Shown: positions 42,900-55,594, counted from the stretch's first letter. The stretch: DNA of 64,000 bases from Pleurostoma richardsiae (GCA_030052745.1 JANBVO010000041.1:241054-305053); one strand, 5' to 3'. The notes: generated from the sequence alone by a model not told the origin. A program made the numbers and translations.

Positions 42900-45323
42900 A
42901 TGCTGACGCGATCCAGGTCTTCCTTAACGGCGACTCCCCTCGCCAACAAGGAGAACATCCACAGAAGCCGATTTCCAACTCCGCAGAGCATCGACCGCCT
43001 GCACAAGCCCTTCAAATGCCCCGGCTCGGCTACTCGGAGCCCGGCTACTGACCGACCTGCGCGGAAGCGTAGGAAGGTCGACTACAAAGGAGCTGACGGC
43101 AGCGTGGATGCGGACAAGCCCTACACAAATGAAGACAGGCTGGCCCTCGCCAACCGGGATGTGAACCGTTTCCCGGTCTTCCAGCCAAAGGACAAGTCGC
43201 AGGTATTCCGCAAAGCCTTTTCGGTTCCCTTCATCAACAAGAATATGGGAAGCTACAATCCCAATCGGCCGCCTCCCACGCTGGGCTTGAGGCAGGGAGC
43301 CGTCTTTGTGGCAAAGCCGTTACATGACCCCAGTGGCGAGTTCGCCATCGTCCTGTACGATCCCACGATCGATGATAAGCCAAAGGTTGGCGAGAAGCCC
43401 ACGGAAGACCAGGAGAAGGCTGCCGAGGCCCCAAAGATCGATGAGCCTCTAGTGCACAAAAGCTTGGCCGAGATCCTGGGCATCAAGAAGAAGGTAGAGG
43501 GAGAGCACCCCAGAGTTCCAGTGGTCATTGATCCGCGGCTAGCAAAGGTGCTTCGTCCACATCAGATTGAGGGAGTCAAGTTCATGTATCGATGTGTCAC
43601 TGGCATGATTGACGAGAAGGCCAATGGCTGCATCATGGCTGACGAGATGGGTCTTGGCAAGACTTTACAATGCATCACCTTGCTTTGGACACTTCTGAAG
43701 CAATCTCCCGATGCCGGCAAGACCACGATCCAGAAAGCCATCGTTGCCTGTCCCTCCAGCTTGGTCCGAAACTGGGCGAATGAGCTGACCAAGTGGCTGG
43801 GAGCTGACGCAATTACGCCATTCGCTATTGACGGAAAGGCGTCAAAAGAGGAGCTTACCCGACAGCTGCGCCAGTGGGCCATTGCCAGCGGCCGCGCGGT
43901 GACTCGACCAGTTATCATCGTCTCTTACGAGACTCTGCGTCTCAACGTAGAGGAGCTGAAGAACACTTCGATTGGCTTGATGCTTTGCGACGAGGGCCAC
44001 CGCCTGAAGAACGGGGACAGTCAGACCTTCACAGCACTCAACAACCTGAACGTCTCTCGGCGTGTCATTCTCTCCGGCACTCCAATTCAGAATGACTTGT
44101 CAGAGTACTTCTCCCTTATTAGCTTTGCTAACCCCGACTTGCTGGGAACCCGGCTCGAGTTCCGCAAGCGTTTCGAAATTCCCATCCTTCGCGGACGAGA
44201 TGCGGATGCTACAGAAAAGGAACGCCAAAAGGGCGATGAATGTCTTGCTGAGTTGCTTGGCATTGTTAACAAATTCATCATCCGCCGAACTAACGACATC
44301 CTTTCTAAGTATCTGCCGGTCAAGTATGAGCATGTCGTCTTCTGCAATCTTGCTCCGTTCCAGCTCGATCTGTACAACTACTTCATCACCAGTCCTGGGA
44401 TTCAGGCTCTCCTGCGCGGAAAGGGCAGTCAACCGCTCAAAGCCATCGGCATCCTCAAAAAGCTGTGCAACCACCCAGACTTGCTCAGCCTCTCCGAGGA
44501 TCTTCCGGGCAGCGAGCAGCACTTCCCGGAGGATTACGTTCCCAAGGAGGCTCGCGGGCGAGACCGAGACATCAAGCCGTGGTATAGCGGCAAGATGCAA
44601 GTTCTGGACCGAATGCTGGCGCGTATCCGTGCCGACACCAACGACAAGATTGTCTTGATCTCCAACTACACGTCTACTCTGGACCTCTTCGAGCGCCTCT
44701 GCCGTAACCGCGCCTACGGTTGTCTTCGTCTTGACGGTACGATGAACGTCAACAAGCGACAGAAGCTGGTTGACAAGTTCAACGACCCGAACGGCGAGGA
44801 GTTCGTATTCTTACTCAGTAGCAAGGCAGGCGGCTGTGGTCTCAACCTCATTGGTGCGAACCGCCTTGTGCTCTTCGATCCTGACTGGAACCCAGCAGCC
44901 GATCAACAGGCGCTGGCCCGTGTATGGCGTGACGGCCAGAAGAAAGACTGTTTCGTATACCGCTTCATCGCGACGGGCACCATCGAGGAGAAGATCTTCC
45001 AGCGGCAGAGTCACAAGCAGTCGCTGTCCTCTTGCGTTGTTGACTCAGCCGAGGATGTCGAGCGCCACTTCTCGCTTGATAGCCTGCGCGAGCTCTTCCA
45101 ATACCGCGGCGATACCCGCAGCGACACCCACGACACGTTCAAGTGCAAGCGGTGCAAGCCCGACGGGAAGCAGTTCATCAAGGCACCCGCCATGCTATAT
45201 GGCGATACCAGCACGTGGAACCACTTTGCCAACGAGGGGCTGGCGCCCATACAGGACTTGCTGCTTAGACAGGAGTGCGGCGAGCCGGAGGTTTCGGCTG
45301 TGTTCCAATACATCTCACATTGA
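42900..45323 (+). CDS. RAD54: Rad54 SNF2-family recombination translocase
   Basis: A single exon of 807 residues. I take the first in-frame ATG at 42900 (MLTRSRSSL), because the codons before it contain no ATG. Rad54 works with Rad51 in homologous recombination: it remodels chromatin, promotes strand invasion and clears Rad51 from DNA. Visible features are the N-terminal KENIHRSRFPTPQSIDRLHKPFKCPG block, the basic RKRRKVDY signal, helicase motif I DEMGLGKTLQC, motif II DEGHRLKN, SGTPIQNDLSEYF, and the C-terminal helicase lobe with RLDGTMNVNKRQKLV, SSKAGGCGLNL and the arginine-finger region ADQQALARVWRDGQKK. The length matches other fungal Rad54 proteins; the Neurospora orthologue is mus-25. 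It is convergent with the UGGT gene. Confidence 0.96.
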   Translation: MLTRSRSSLTATPLANKENIHRSRFPTPQSIDRLHKPFKCPGSATRSPATDRPARKRRKVDYKGADGSVDADKPYTNEDRLALANRDVNRFPVFQPKDKSQVFRKAFSVPFINKNMGSYNPNRPPPTLGLRQGAVFVAKPLHDPSGEFAIVLYDPTIDDKPKVGEKPTEDQEKAAEAPKIDEPLVHKSLAEILGIKKKVEGEHPRVPVVIDPRLAKVLRPHQIEGVKFMYRCVTGMIDEKANGCIMADEMGLGKTLQCITLLWTLLKQSPDAGKTTIQKAIVACPSSLVRNWANELTKWLGADAITPFAIDGKASKEELTRQLRQWAIASGRAVTRPVIIVSYETLRLNVEELKNTSIGLMLCDEGHRLKNGDSQTFTALNNLNVSRRVILSGTPIQNDLSEYFSLISFANPDLLGTRLEFRKRFEIPILRGRDADATEKERQKGDECLAELLGIVNKFIIRRTNDILSKYLPVKYEHVVFCNLAPFQLDLYNYFITSPGIQALLRGKGSQPLKAIGILKKLCNHPDLLSLSEDLPGSEQHFPEDYVPKEARGRDRDIKPWYSGKMQVLDRMLARIRADTNDKIVLISNYTSTLDLFERLCRNRAYGCLRLDGTMNVNKRQKLVDKFNDPNGEEFVFLLSSKAGGCGLNLIGANRLVLFDPDWNPAADQQALARVWRDGQKKDCFVYRFIATGTIEEKIFQRQSHKQSLSSCVVDSAEDVERHFSLDSLRELFQYRGDTRSDTHDTFKCKRCKPDGKQFIKAPAMLYGDTSTWNHFANEGLAPIQDLLLRQECGEPEVSAVFQYISH

Positions 45324-45783
45324 TAAAACGGAAATCTCGATGATAAAGGCTGTTGCGTGGCTTCATTGGCATGGGGCGTTTGCTAGAGGCTGGCGCTGTT
45401 GTGGCTGTTGTGGAGTTGGCTGAGACTGGATGCATGTAGCTTTTGTGGGTAATGGAAGATCATTTATGGCTTTGATAAACATGGGAGCGCTGGAGCTGGC
45501 GAGACTTGCTGGTTCTCGATGACGTAGAACGGATAGGCGTAATCAACTGAGATGAACAGTCGCTCCTTCAGTTGCAACAGGCCGTGTAGTTGAGAAAGAT
45601 TGTTAGCGCCGTGGCTTGACTTCTGTTCCTGAACTGCAAATTCGTCGAGATGTGAGACACGGGACAAACAGCGTGCGGAAGGAGTGAGGCATCGGGACCA
45701 TCAGTGACACGTGGACCATCTAGACAGACATGGCTTCCTATTGACAACATGTAAACTTATAGACGCGATACATCAGCTCTTCT
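45324..45783. other. Convergent intergenic region rad54 / UGGT
   Basis: 460 bp between two stop codons. It most likely holds the two 3' UTRs. No coding or RNA-gene signal was seen. Confidence 0.55.
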
Positions 45784-48700
45784 CTATAGCTCGTCCTTCG
45801 TTCTCGTCTCAGGCGGCTCCTCCAGCCTTCGGCTCTTCGTATTCCTCTCCCCATCCAGCACCTCCTGCGCCCCATCGCCGCCGCCCTTCCTAGCGCCAGA
45901 ATCGACAGGCAGGCCCTTCCGCCGGCGGTCCACGGCGGCGATTTCCTCATCATACTGCGTCCACTCGGGCACCTGGCGCCTCGCGCGGTCGAGCTTGGGC
46001 TCCTTGGTGAGGGGGTTGTTGCACAGGTCGATGGTGCGCGCCTGGCCGAGGCTCTCGTCGCTGCACCAGGTCTCGCACCACAGCCACTCCTGCGGCAGGC
46101 TCTTGATGGGGATGACGAACTGCATGTGGTTGGGCAGGTCCTGGTCGAGGTTGGACAGGCTGTTGGGGTCGGCGCTGAGGGTGTGGTACTGCTGCCGCAG
46201 GCGGTCGCCGGCCGCGAGCTCGCGGAAGCGCCGCAGGTCGACGACGTACAGCGCCGAGATGTGGTAGGGCTTGCCGCGCAGGTAGTTGGCCCAGTACCCC
46301 TGCTTCCAGAAGCGGAAGCCCTCCATCTCGGTGCGGGAGTCGCACATGGGCGTGAAGCCGTATGGGGCGCCCTCGAGGTCGAGCTGCACGAGGTCGTACA
46401 TGTCGGCGCGGACGATCTGGTCCGCGTCGACGAAGATGACCTTGTCCAGGGACAGCGGGAAGAGCACGTCGAGGAAGAGGATCTTGTAGCCCCAGATCTC
46501 GCGCTGCTTCTCCTTCTGCTGCCGGAGCCAGTGCGGCCACTTGTACGTGACCATCTCGTACTTGAAGCCGTATTCTTCCGCTAGGTGCGGGATGAACTCC
46601 TTGAACGAGGGCGAGAGGAACTGCTCAATGAACCAGAACTTGACGGTGTGGTTCGTGTGCTTCATCACGCTGACCATCATGATGTTGAGCATGCGCTCGT
46701 ACAGGTGCCCGCTGGCGACGGAGAAGATGTTAATCTCGGCATGCTCTTCGTCAGAAACAGACTTGGTTTTCGACTTCCCCACTGTGCCGCCCAAGATCCC
46801 TTCTGCGAACTTCAGTCCCTTAGACATGAGGCCGCCAGTTGACTCTGCCTTGATGTCTTCAAGCACGTCTTCGTCCTGCATGCCGGGCTTCCTGATAAGG
46901 CGAGGGTATAGTGTCGTGCCCATGAAGTCCATCAGAGCTACTTCGGTTCCTTCATCACCTGGTGCGGAGTTGTAACCCTTGGCGCCAATGCTTTCAATGT
47001 AGTAGATGTCCGAGCTCCGTCCCTCCTTCAGCTGGATGTCGTAGAAGCCGGGGTTCGCCTTGAACTGGAAATAACCGAGGTTGGCCATGATGATCGTATC
47101 CGCGAAGTGAGGCTCCTTCTCGGTCCCGAGCATGAGTTGGACGCCTCGAGGAGCCCCCTCATTGGGCACCCTAGAATGACCCTCGATCAAGATGTTTTTC
47201 AGCTCGTACACGGCATCGACGTTCCCCTTGATCGTGCTCAGCTTGATGTTGTCGAGATCATGGATGGACTCTTTAGATGAGACAAGCCAACCAGGGGGTA
47301 CGTCCATGCCAGCATTCAGTAGGGCGTCCGAAGGCAGTCCCTTGAAGGTTGCACCAAGTGCCTCTACCTTTCCTGCCTCATTGAAGGTCGGGGCAGGAGC
47401 GATGACGTGGCGATAGAAACGCTTGATAGGAAGTTCGTCGAGCCTATCTTTGGGATTGAGGAATATCTTCATGTACACCCCGTCAAGCTCAGAGAGCACC
47501 TTGAGAATCGGGACCCATCGTTGACCTTGCTCGCTGGCAGGGTTGAGACTGGCGACGAAGTGGATTGTTGCGGCGGACTCATCACCAACCTCAAATGCAG
47601 TGTAACTAGAGTTCCACACGCTGAAAGCAGATATTCTCAGAGTCGGCGCAGACTCGAAAATCCCTTCGGGAACGTCAGAGATTGTGGAGAGGGCGGTGAT
47701 GGAAGTGACCTTCGCGGCAGATAATGGCCCAGTAACCTTTGCCCCCAGACCCAGGTCTTCGATTGCCTTATAGACAGGCAGTATTCGATTTGCCTGCTCT
47801 AGCTCGAAGAATTGCTGGAAGTCTTCTAGCGTGAACTGAGAAGCGGTGGCGATAGGGCCAACAACTCGCCCATTCAGAATCACCATGTTAGTGCCGGGCT
47901 TGATGCCTGCCGCGTCTAAGAAGCTTGAAAGAGCTGCCTGGTAGCTGCTATCGGACGACTGCCAGGGCCCATCGAGAATAGTATCTAGAAGCTCGAGGGT
48001 ATCAACGACCGCGAGATCTTCATTACTCGTCTTGAGAGCAGCAATGATCTTTTCAGCACCCGTCGGGTCTGTTGGGTTATGAATGATGTCTAGGCGAACC
48101 CCGGGATTATTTGAGCGAAACTGAAGGGCTGAAACTGCCAACTTGCGACCTTCCTCTTTGCTCAAGTCAGCAATCAGGGTCAGGGCCGCCCAGTTCTCCT
48201 TGGTAGAATCAGGGTTCGCTTCGATAACAGGTAGTTGGTCGAGCAGCTCAGCATGCTCGCTGGTCAATTTGTTGACGTCCAAAACTGTCAAAGACTTCTC
48301 ATCTTCAGGGAAAATGATGACGTTGCGCCGCTTAGCCGCCTTCTCTAGGAAATGGCCTGGGAGCCATGCGTCCTCAGGGATCGTGCCATAGTAGACGCCT
48401 TGCTGAACGGTGCGCAGATCCATGCCGAGTGTCTGGCTCATGGGCTGTATCCAGTTCTTGTCTCTGGGGATAGCAATGCCATCGACAAACAGAGGTGTCA
48501 CAAGGCTGTTCGCGCCTAGCCGATCTGCCCAGTGCTGGGCAAATTGCACCTGCTTCTCATGGTACTCTGACTGAAGGACATCTGCGTAGGGAAGTGGTGT
48601 GGCTTCAGCTCGTGGTGTGCGGTCCTTGACAGACTTATCGAAGAGACTCTTGTCTGCTTGAGGGTGCGCCTTGGAACTGGACGCTTGCAGGTATGCCATC

Positions 48701-50365
48701 ATCGCCGAAAGACCATAGTTTTCGAGGAGATGGTAGGCAACCTTGGCTTGATTTTCGGCCTCCTTGTTGGTGACTAGAGGCACAATGCCGAATCTTACAG
48801 GGAGCTTCCTCTTGACAAAGTCCTGTAGTTGGCCCACGACAAGCAAGATGTCATCAGGCTTGCTCAGGTCGACAGGAAAGACGAGATTGAAGATGTCTCG
48901 CCGGATTTGTGGCAATTGCCCGGGCATGCCTCCTTGCAGCAACTAAGAGAGTTAGCAAACACTCGTCAAAAGGGATGGATATACCTACTGCCAGGACGCT
49001 TGATGGGAAATCCTCGTATCTCTTGTCCTTCTCGATGTTGTTCAACCATATAATGACTTGGCCATCCTCGATCTCGTCGCGCCAGTCGAATCGTTGAGCC
49101 TCATCATTTGCTTTCGAGGTTGCAACTTCAGAGTGGCCAAGGAGAGACACCGCTTCCTTGCCAGTCAAACCAAGATCCATGACACCGTGGATGAGCTTTC
49201 GCTCTCTTCGGAGCATGTCGACCAGAGTGAATGCGTCGATCTGGCGTTCGATGAGCTGGATGCCATTCATCCATAGCACGTTCATTCCTTGAGGAACCAT
49301 CTGCATGCGGTTCGCTTGATGTTCAGCGACAAAATCGTCAGACGCGTTATGTGCCGCGATTGAGCTGGAGAACTTCGGGAAGTCCTGTGTCAGCTTGAGG
49401 AGTGTGTCAAATGGGCTACTGCTCTGCATGATGAACGATGCTGCTTTCAGACCCAGGCCGGACAGCTCGGACGAGGATAACGGCTTCAAGTCAGCAACCT
49501 CCTCCTCGCTATCCAGAACGACTTCAGAGGTGACGTGTTTCTGCGGCGCATCCATATCCGTCTCGCGGTCGTCAATAACGATGTAGTCTGTTCGCTTCAG
49601 GGCGAGCTCGACGCCGTATCCGCTGACGGGCAGCGCCTCGGTATCTGCGCTCGGGGCTCGCCGATGTCTCACCCTATACGAACCTTCCCCTTTTCGAGCC
49701 TTTTCCGCAAGCGCTTTGTGGAACTCCCCGAAAGTTGGAGAGGTGATATCGCCATAGAAGACGAGGGCCGGCCCGTTACCCAAGACGATATCAAATGGCA
49801 GACTACGGTCATGCTGGCTGGGCACCTTGCCATTGGAGCGGTCCAGCGACGGCGAGCAATATTGCTCTCCTCCAACTAGAGCCCATTCAGCGCACTGTTC
49901 CTGACGGCTTTGAAGGAAGGGCTCAACAGCCGTCTGGAAATATTGGTAATGAGCTTCGATTCGAGGCGCGGCAGATCGAGTGGTAAGGGCTAGCTTGAAG
50001 GTCGACAATGCCTCGGGGGTTATTATATGCCCATCTTCCTGCAGTAAATCTAGAAACTTTTCGTATAGCTCTCTGTCCGTGGTGGCTTTCTCGAAGTAGC
50101 CGTCGGCGATACGGTCAAGCAACGGGAAGTAGCTGGTCCGGTTTTCCTGAGCGGCGGTCTCCCTATACTCCGGTTAGTTGAGCATGCACGGTGTTGCTCC
50201 AGGGGCCAACACTTACAGCAGTTCTATGAGGTACGGAGGAGAAGGGAAGGCGGCCTTCATAGCCACATTGACTGAAGGGCCGGCTGCCGCCAGCGGCGCA
50301 TTTAGACATGAAGCTGCCAGCAGGGTAGCAACCAGGCCCCACGGCAGTTGGAGTAGCCGTATCAT
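45784..50365 (-). CDS. UDP-glucose:glycoprotein glucosyltransferase
   Basis: Exons 50217-50365, 48989-50162 and 45784-48942 encode 1493 residues. The ATG at 50365 starts a signal peptide (MIRLLQLPWGLVATLLAASC). The large N-terminal part holds the thioredoxin-like folding-sensor domains, with ETAAQENRTSYFPLLDRIA, FPGQLP-like GGMPGQLPQIRRDIFNLVFPVD and GYNSAP motifs. The C-terminal GT24 catalytic domain (about residues 1176-1436) begins INIFSVASGHLYERML and contains VIFVDADQIVRADM, with the metal-binding DAD near residue 1277, and the WCSDES motif. The protein ends in KDEL, an ER retrieval signal. The enzyme re-glucosylates misfolded N-glycoproteins in the ER so that calnexin can bind them again. 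The second intron is just 46 nt but has a clear GCTAAC branch site. It is divergent from the alpha-COP gene. Confidence 0.96.
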
Positions 50366-51109
50366 GTCGTATAGTTGTAGCTTTCGGCTGGGACTATGTT
50401 GCGGCTTGCGCGTCACTTATAGACTTGTAGCCTCCCGCCTTCACAGGCAGCTTTCGAGGTGGCTCGTCAATATGTACTCCTTGCGTAGAGATCAAGCATC
50501 CATAACGGCCGTGGCAGCCCTGCAGAGGCTTGTGACTGACAGCCTCGTGATTCAAGGCGTTTCCAGTGCGTCTTTGGCAGAAGGACTCAATAGGCGACGT
50601 GGTTTGAAGGAGTTACCGTGTCCTTTGCCTCACTTTGCCTGCGGATGATATGGTGGGGTGTACCGGCCCAGGTACCTTGCCTTTTGTCAAGATGGCAATT
50701 GAACACATCACACAAGAGAAGCTCGCCAAATCAGGCCTAGCGCCAATCGAGCTCCCGGTGCTAAGGTGCCTGACGACATTGTACCCAAGTACCACCAGGG
50801 GTGAGGGATGTGGGGCGTTCTGAGCGGTCCCTGACGGTTGCCGGAGCGGATAAAGACGCGCTCCGCCATTTTGGAGATGGCCACGCTTTCACCTCGAATT
50901 AACTGGGGCCAGACAGGAGAGCGAGCGCACAAGGTGGCCTATCCAGCTCCCTGCACCCACCACCAACCTTTAACCATTGAACCGCGCATCACATCACGGA
51001 AGCGCACGCCCGTCAGATCGAGGCGTCTCCTCAACGGCCACTGCTGAGTCGTGCGCCTCTTCAGCATCATTGATGCGTGCAGCCTGAGCCCAAAACGCGA
51101 CCTTCCAAG
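50366..51109. promoter_or_regulatory. Divergent promoter region, UGGT and alpha-COP
   Basis: 744 bp between opposite starts of two secretory-pathway genes. A GGTACCTTG motif lies near 50669. I could not identify a clear unfolded-protein-response element by eye. No gene is supported inside. Confidence 0.5.
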
Positions 51110-54100
51110 ATGTCGTCTGCCGGCATGTTGACCAAGGTCCGTAGCTTCGGCCTTCCCTTTGCTGCCCTTCTCTTTGTCGCGCATACGACGACTGTCAATG
51201 TCATTGCTATGAGGACAGGCCACTGACAGGTGCATATAGTTCGAGAGCAAGAGCTCGAGGGCTAAGGGCGTGGCTTTCCATCCCAAGCGGTCAGCTCCCA
51301 TCGCTTCCCCGCCATATTCCGCTGTTCGCGCGTACTGACCTCCCTTCCCCGACTGCAGGCCATGGGTTCTTGTCTCGCTCCACTCGTCCACGATCCAGCT
51401 CTGGGATTATCGCATGGGGACGTTGATTGACAGATTCGAGGAGCACGATGGGCCCGTTCGAGGTATCGACTTCCACAACAGCCAGCCGTTGTTCGTGTCT
51501 GGCGGTGACGACTATAAGATCAAGGTCTGGTCGTATCAGACGAGGAGATGCCTCTTCACACTGAACGGCCATCTGGACTACATTCGGACCGTCTTCTTCC
51601 ACCACGAGCTGCCGTGGATCGTATCGGCCTCTGATGACCAGACCATCAGAATTTGGAACTGGCAGAACCGCTCCTTGATCTGCACCATGACTGGACAGTA
51701 TGTATATCTGGTTTCATGCCGTATTGCAACGGCTAACGCAATTACTGTGCAGTAACCACTACGTTATGTGCGCCCGGTTCTCACCAACCGGGGATCTTGT
51801 TGTGTCTGCATCCTTAGACCAGTCCGTCCGGGTATGGGATATCTCCGGCCTGCGAAAGAAGCACTCCGCGCCCACCTCGATGACCTTCGAAGACCAGATG
51901 GCCCGCGCCAACCAGAACCAGACCGACATGTTTGGCAATACCGATGCAGTCGTGAAGTTCGTGCTGGAGGGCCACGATCGAGGAGTTAATTGGGTTGACT
52001 GCCATCCTAAGCTCCCTTTGATCGTGTCGGCCGGTGATGACAGGCTCGTCAAGTTGTGGCGTATGAGCGAGACTAAAGCATGGGAGGTCGATACTATGAG
52101 GGGCCACTTCCAGAATGTCTCCGGTTGCATATTCCACCCTCATCAGGACCTGATCTTGTCAGTCGGCGAGGACAAGACCATTCGAGTCTGGGATCTCAAC
52201 AAGCGAACTGCGGTCCAGTCATTTAAGAGAGAAAATGACCGCTTCTGGGTCGTTGCGGCTCATCCTGAGATCAACCTGTTCGCGGCCGGCCACGACAACG
52301 GCATCATGGTATTCAAGTTGGAGCGCGAGCGGCCAGCATCCGCTGTTCACCAGAACACCCTTTTCTACATCACCAAAGAGAAGCACGTCCGCTCGTACGA
52401 TTTCCAGAAGAATACGGAGAGCCCGACACTTCTCTCTCTTAAGAAGATTGGACCTGCCTGGGTTCCTCCCCGTACTCTGTCCTACAATCCCGCGGAACGG
52501 TCTATCCTTGTCACGTCATCTACCGACGGCGGCACTTACGAACTTATCAACCTTCCCCGAGACGGCTCCGATGCGATCGAGCCGACAGAGTCGAAGCGAG
52601 GTCAAGGTAACTCGGCCATTTTCGTGGCGCGGAATCGCTTCGCGGTCCTGAACACGGCTTCTCAAACTGTCGACATTAAAGACTTGTCCAACAACACGAC
52701 GCGTTCCTTCAAGCCTCCCGTGGGGACCAGCGATATCTACTTCGGCGGTACTGGTAACCTGCTCATCATCACCCCAACTGCAGTTCACTTGTACGACATA
52801 CAGCAGCGGAAGAGCATCGCTGAGCTGTCTGTCAACGGAGTCAAGTATGTTGTCTGGTCAAACGATAACCTGTACGCTGCCCTGCTTAGCAAGCACAACG
52901 TCACCATCGTTACGAAGACACTCGAGCAGGTCAGCACGCTCCACGAGACGATCAGAATCAAGAGCGCCACGTGGGATGACGCTGGTGTTCTCCTTTACTC
53001 CACCCTGAACCACATCAAGTATACGCTCCTTAACGGCGACAATGGTATTGTGCGGACTCTGGACCAGACCGTTTATCTGGTGCGGGTTAAGGGTCGCAAT
53101 GTATACTGCCTGGACCGCTCTGCGAAGCCTAAGGTTCTTCACATCGATCCTACCGAGTACCGGTTCAAGCTGGCTCTGGTTAAGCGCAACTATGAGGAGA
53201 TGCTCCATATCATCCGCACGTCAAGTCTGGTCGGACAGTCCATTATCTCCTACCTGCAAAAGAAGGGCTACCCAGAAATTGCGCTGCAATTCGTGCAGGA
53301 CCCGACCACCCGGTTCGAGCTCGCTATTGAGTGCGGAAACCTTGAGGTGGCAGTGGAGGTGGCCAAGCAACTGGACAAGCCCAAGCTGTGGACGAGACTG
53401 AGCACGGAAGCTCTCGCGCACGGAAACCACCAGGTCGTCGAGATGTGCTATCAGAAGCTCAAGCAGTTTGACAAGCTATCTTTCCTATATCTTGCCACCG
53501 GCGACCACTCGAAGCTGGCGAGAATGGCGAAGATCGCGGAGCACCGTGGAGACTTTACTGCACGTTTCCAAAACGCACTCTATCTCGGCGAAGTAGAAGA
53601 CCGGATACAGATGTTCAAGGAGATCGATCTTTGTGAGTGTCCTGAAACGGCCATCTATTATCATCGCGTCACTAACGAGAGGTAGATCCGCTAGCATATA
53701 TGACTGCCAAGTCAAACGGCCTGGATGAGGAGTGTCAGTCAATACTGGAAGCAACCGGCCTGACGGAGGATCAGCTCACGCTGCCCAAGATTGGAGAGCC
53801 TCTTACTCCACCAAAGCCGGTTGTCCCGTCCTACAAGGCCAACTGGCCTACCAAAGCCACTTCTCAGTCGTTCTTTGAGAAGGCTCTCCTTGGCCAAGTT
53901 GAAGGCCTGTCATTGGAGGATGAGCCTGCTATCACCAACGGCTTCGGCGACGAAGCGGCTGAAGACGAGTCGACCGCGAAGAATGGTGTCCTGGCCGAGG
54001 CTGACGAGGATGAGGATGCTGCCGGATGGGATCTCGGCGATGATATTGTACCAGAGGTCGAGGGCGACTTTGTTAACGTCGAGAGCACAGACGCTGGTGG

Positions 54101-55114
54101 CGCTGGCAGCAGCGAGGCCGAGCTGTGGGCTCGCAACTCTCCCTTGGCAGTTGATCACGCAGCAGGCGGCTCTTTCGAGACGGCGATGCAGCTTCTCAAC
54201 AGACAGGTTGGTGCCGTCAATTTTGCACCGCTGAAACCCAGATTCCTCGAGGTCTACCAGGCGTCCAAGACCTACCTTCCCGCTTTCGCAGAATTGCCCC
54301 CGCTCGTCAACTATGTCAGACGGACTGTGGAGGAGACGGATCCTCGGAAAGTCCTTCCCATCGTCCCTAGGGATCTTGAGTACCTAGCCGCCAACGACCT
54401 GCAGCGCGGATATGAGACGATGAAGGCGAATAAGCTGGAGGATGGTATCAGGATCTTCAAGGGAATTCTCCACGCAGTTCTTATCAACGCTGTCTCCAGC
54501 GAGAGTGAGGCCGCCGAGGCGAAGAAGCTCATCACCTCGGCCAGTGAGTACACCGTTGCCATGGACATTGAGCTTGCTCGGCGGAAACTCGGTGCACCTG
54601 ATGCCGTGGCGAAGAACCCACAGCTCCAGAAGCGGAGCCTTGAACTGTCGGCGTACTTCACGATCCCAAAGATCGAGGTGCCGCATCGCCAGCTTGCCTT
54701 GCTCAACGCTATGAACCTGGCAGCGCGGAGCCGCAACTACAACTCTGCCCTCAGCTTTGCGAACCGGATCCTCGCGAATGGAGGCGCCCACAAGATTCTC
54801 GAGAGCGTGAGTTGCCCCTTTCGAGTGTCACACATTGAATAAGCCCCTGGACTAATATTATCAACCAATAGGCCCGCAAGACGAAGGCTCAGTGCGAGCG
54901 GAACCCTCATGATGCGGTGGACATCGAGTTCGACCAATTCGCCGAGTTCGAAATTTGCGCCGCCAGTCACACCCCTATCTACAGCGGCACTGCGTACGAG
55001 GAGTGCGCGTTTGACGGCTCCAAGTACCATACCAAGTACAAGGGCACCGTGTGCAAGGTCTGCGAGGTGTGCGAGGTGGGCAAGCACGGGAGCGGCCTCA
55101 AGCTGTTCGCCTGA
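51110..55114 (+). CDS. Coatomer subunit alpha (COPI alpha-COP)
   Basis: Six exons: 51110-51136, 51240-51289, 51359-51697, 51753-53632, 53686-54806 and 54872-55114, total 1219 residues, matching the usual 1200-1230. Exon 1 has only 27 nt (MSSAGMLTK). The N-terminal WD40 propeller starts [21 protein letters not shown] and includes [20 protein letters not shown] and [12 protein letters not shown] second propeller and an alpha-solenoid follow. The C-terminal domain runs from [19 protein letters not shown] to the Cys-rich [19 protein letters not shown] end that binds epsilon-COP. Alpha-COP recognises dilysine retrieval motifs and forms part of the coat for Golgi-to-ER and intra-Golgi traffic. Acidic stretches at about 830-890 separate the halves. 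Introns are 53-103 nt with good phases. Confidence 0.97.
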
Positions 55115-55594
55115 GGTGGTCATGTAGATGTCGACGGGCAGGTCACGGCGCGAATGGCTTAGAGAATCCTAAACGAGATGAAGATGCATATGCCGGAGTG
55201 GTTGCCAAATCAGGGACGGCGGCTAAGGGGGCAGGCTTGAGGCTAAAAGTTTCCGAAGTAGACCCTGGCAGGCTTGATTTGTGTCTGCTGCGGACAGAGA
55301 CAAGTAGGTAATTCAGTTGTGAATAGCAAAGCAAATCCATGGGAAATAAAGTGCACTTTACGTCACTACTGCGGAAGTCTCGGTTCTTATGAAGTCCAGG
55401 GATAACATCATGGGGCGTGATGATGATCTCTGAGCTTGACTCGTGCTCTAGATATTAGTAGTACACACCGCATCTCTCCATCTAACAGACTTCCGATGAA
55501 TCCCTTGTAGACTCTAGACTCCCATGCTCCACCAGTGGCCAAGCTGTAGCCACCGCCAACCGAAGCCCTGCTCCCACTTCCGGACACCGCTTCT
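55115..55594. other. Convergent intergenic region alpha-COP / Rpn12
   Basis: 480 bp between stop codons. An AATAAA at 55345-55350 is a likely poly(A) signal for the alpha-COP transcript. No coding signal. Confidence 0.55.
55345..55350 (+). terminator. Putative poly(A) signal of alpha-COP
   Basis: A perfect AATAAA 231 bases past the alpha-COP stop codon. Its use is inferred from sequence alone. Confidence 0.4.

Noticed and set aside
45950-46540. 196-codon frame overlapping the UGGT catalytic domain on the same strand
   Set aside because: It is an Arg/Pro-rich frame-shifted shadow of the GC-rich catalytic domain.
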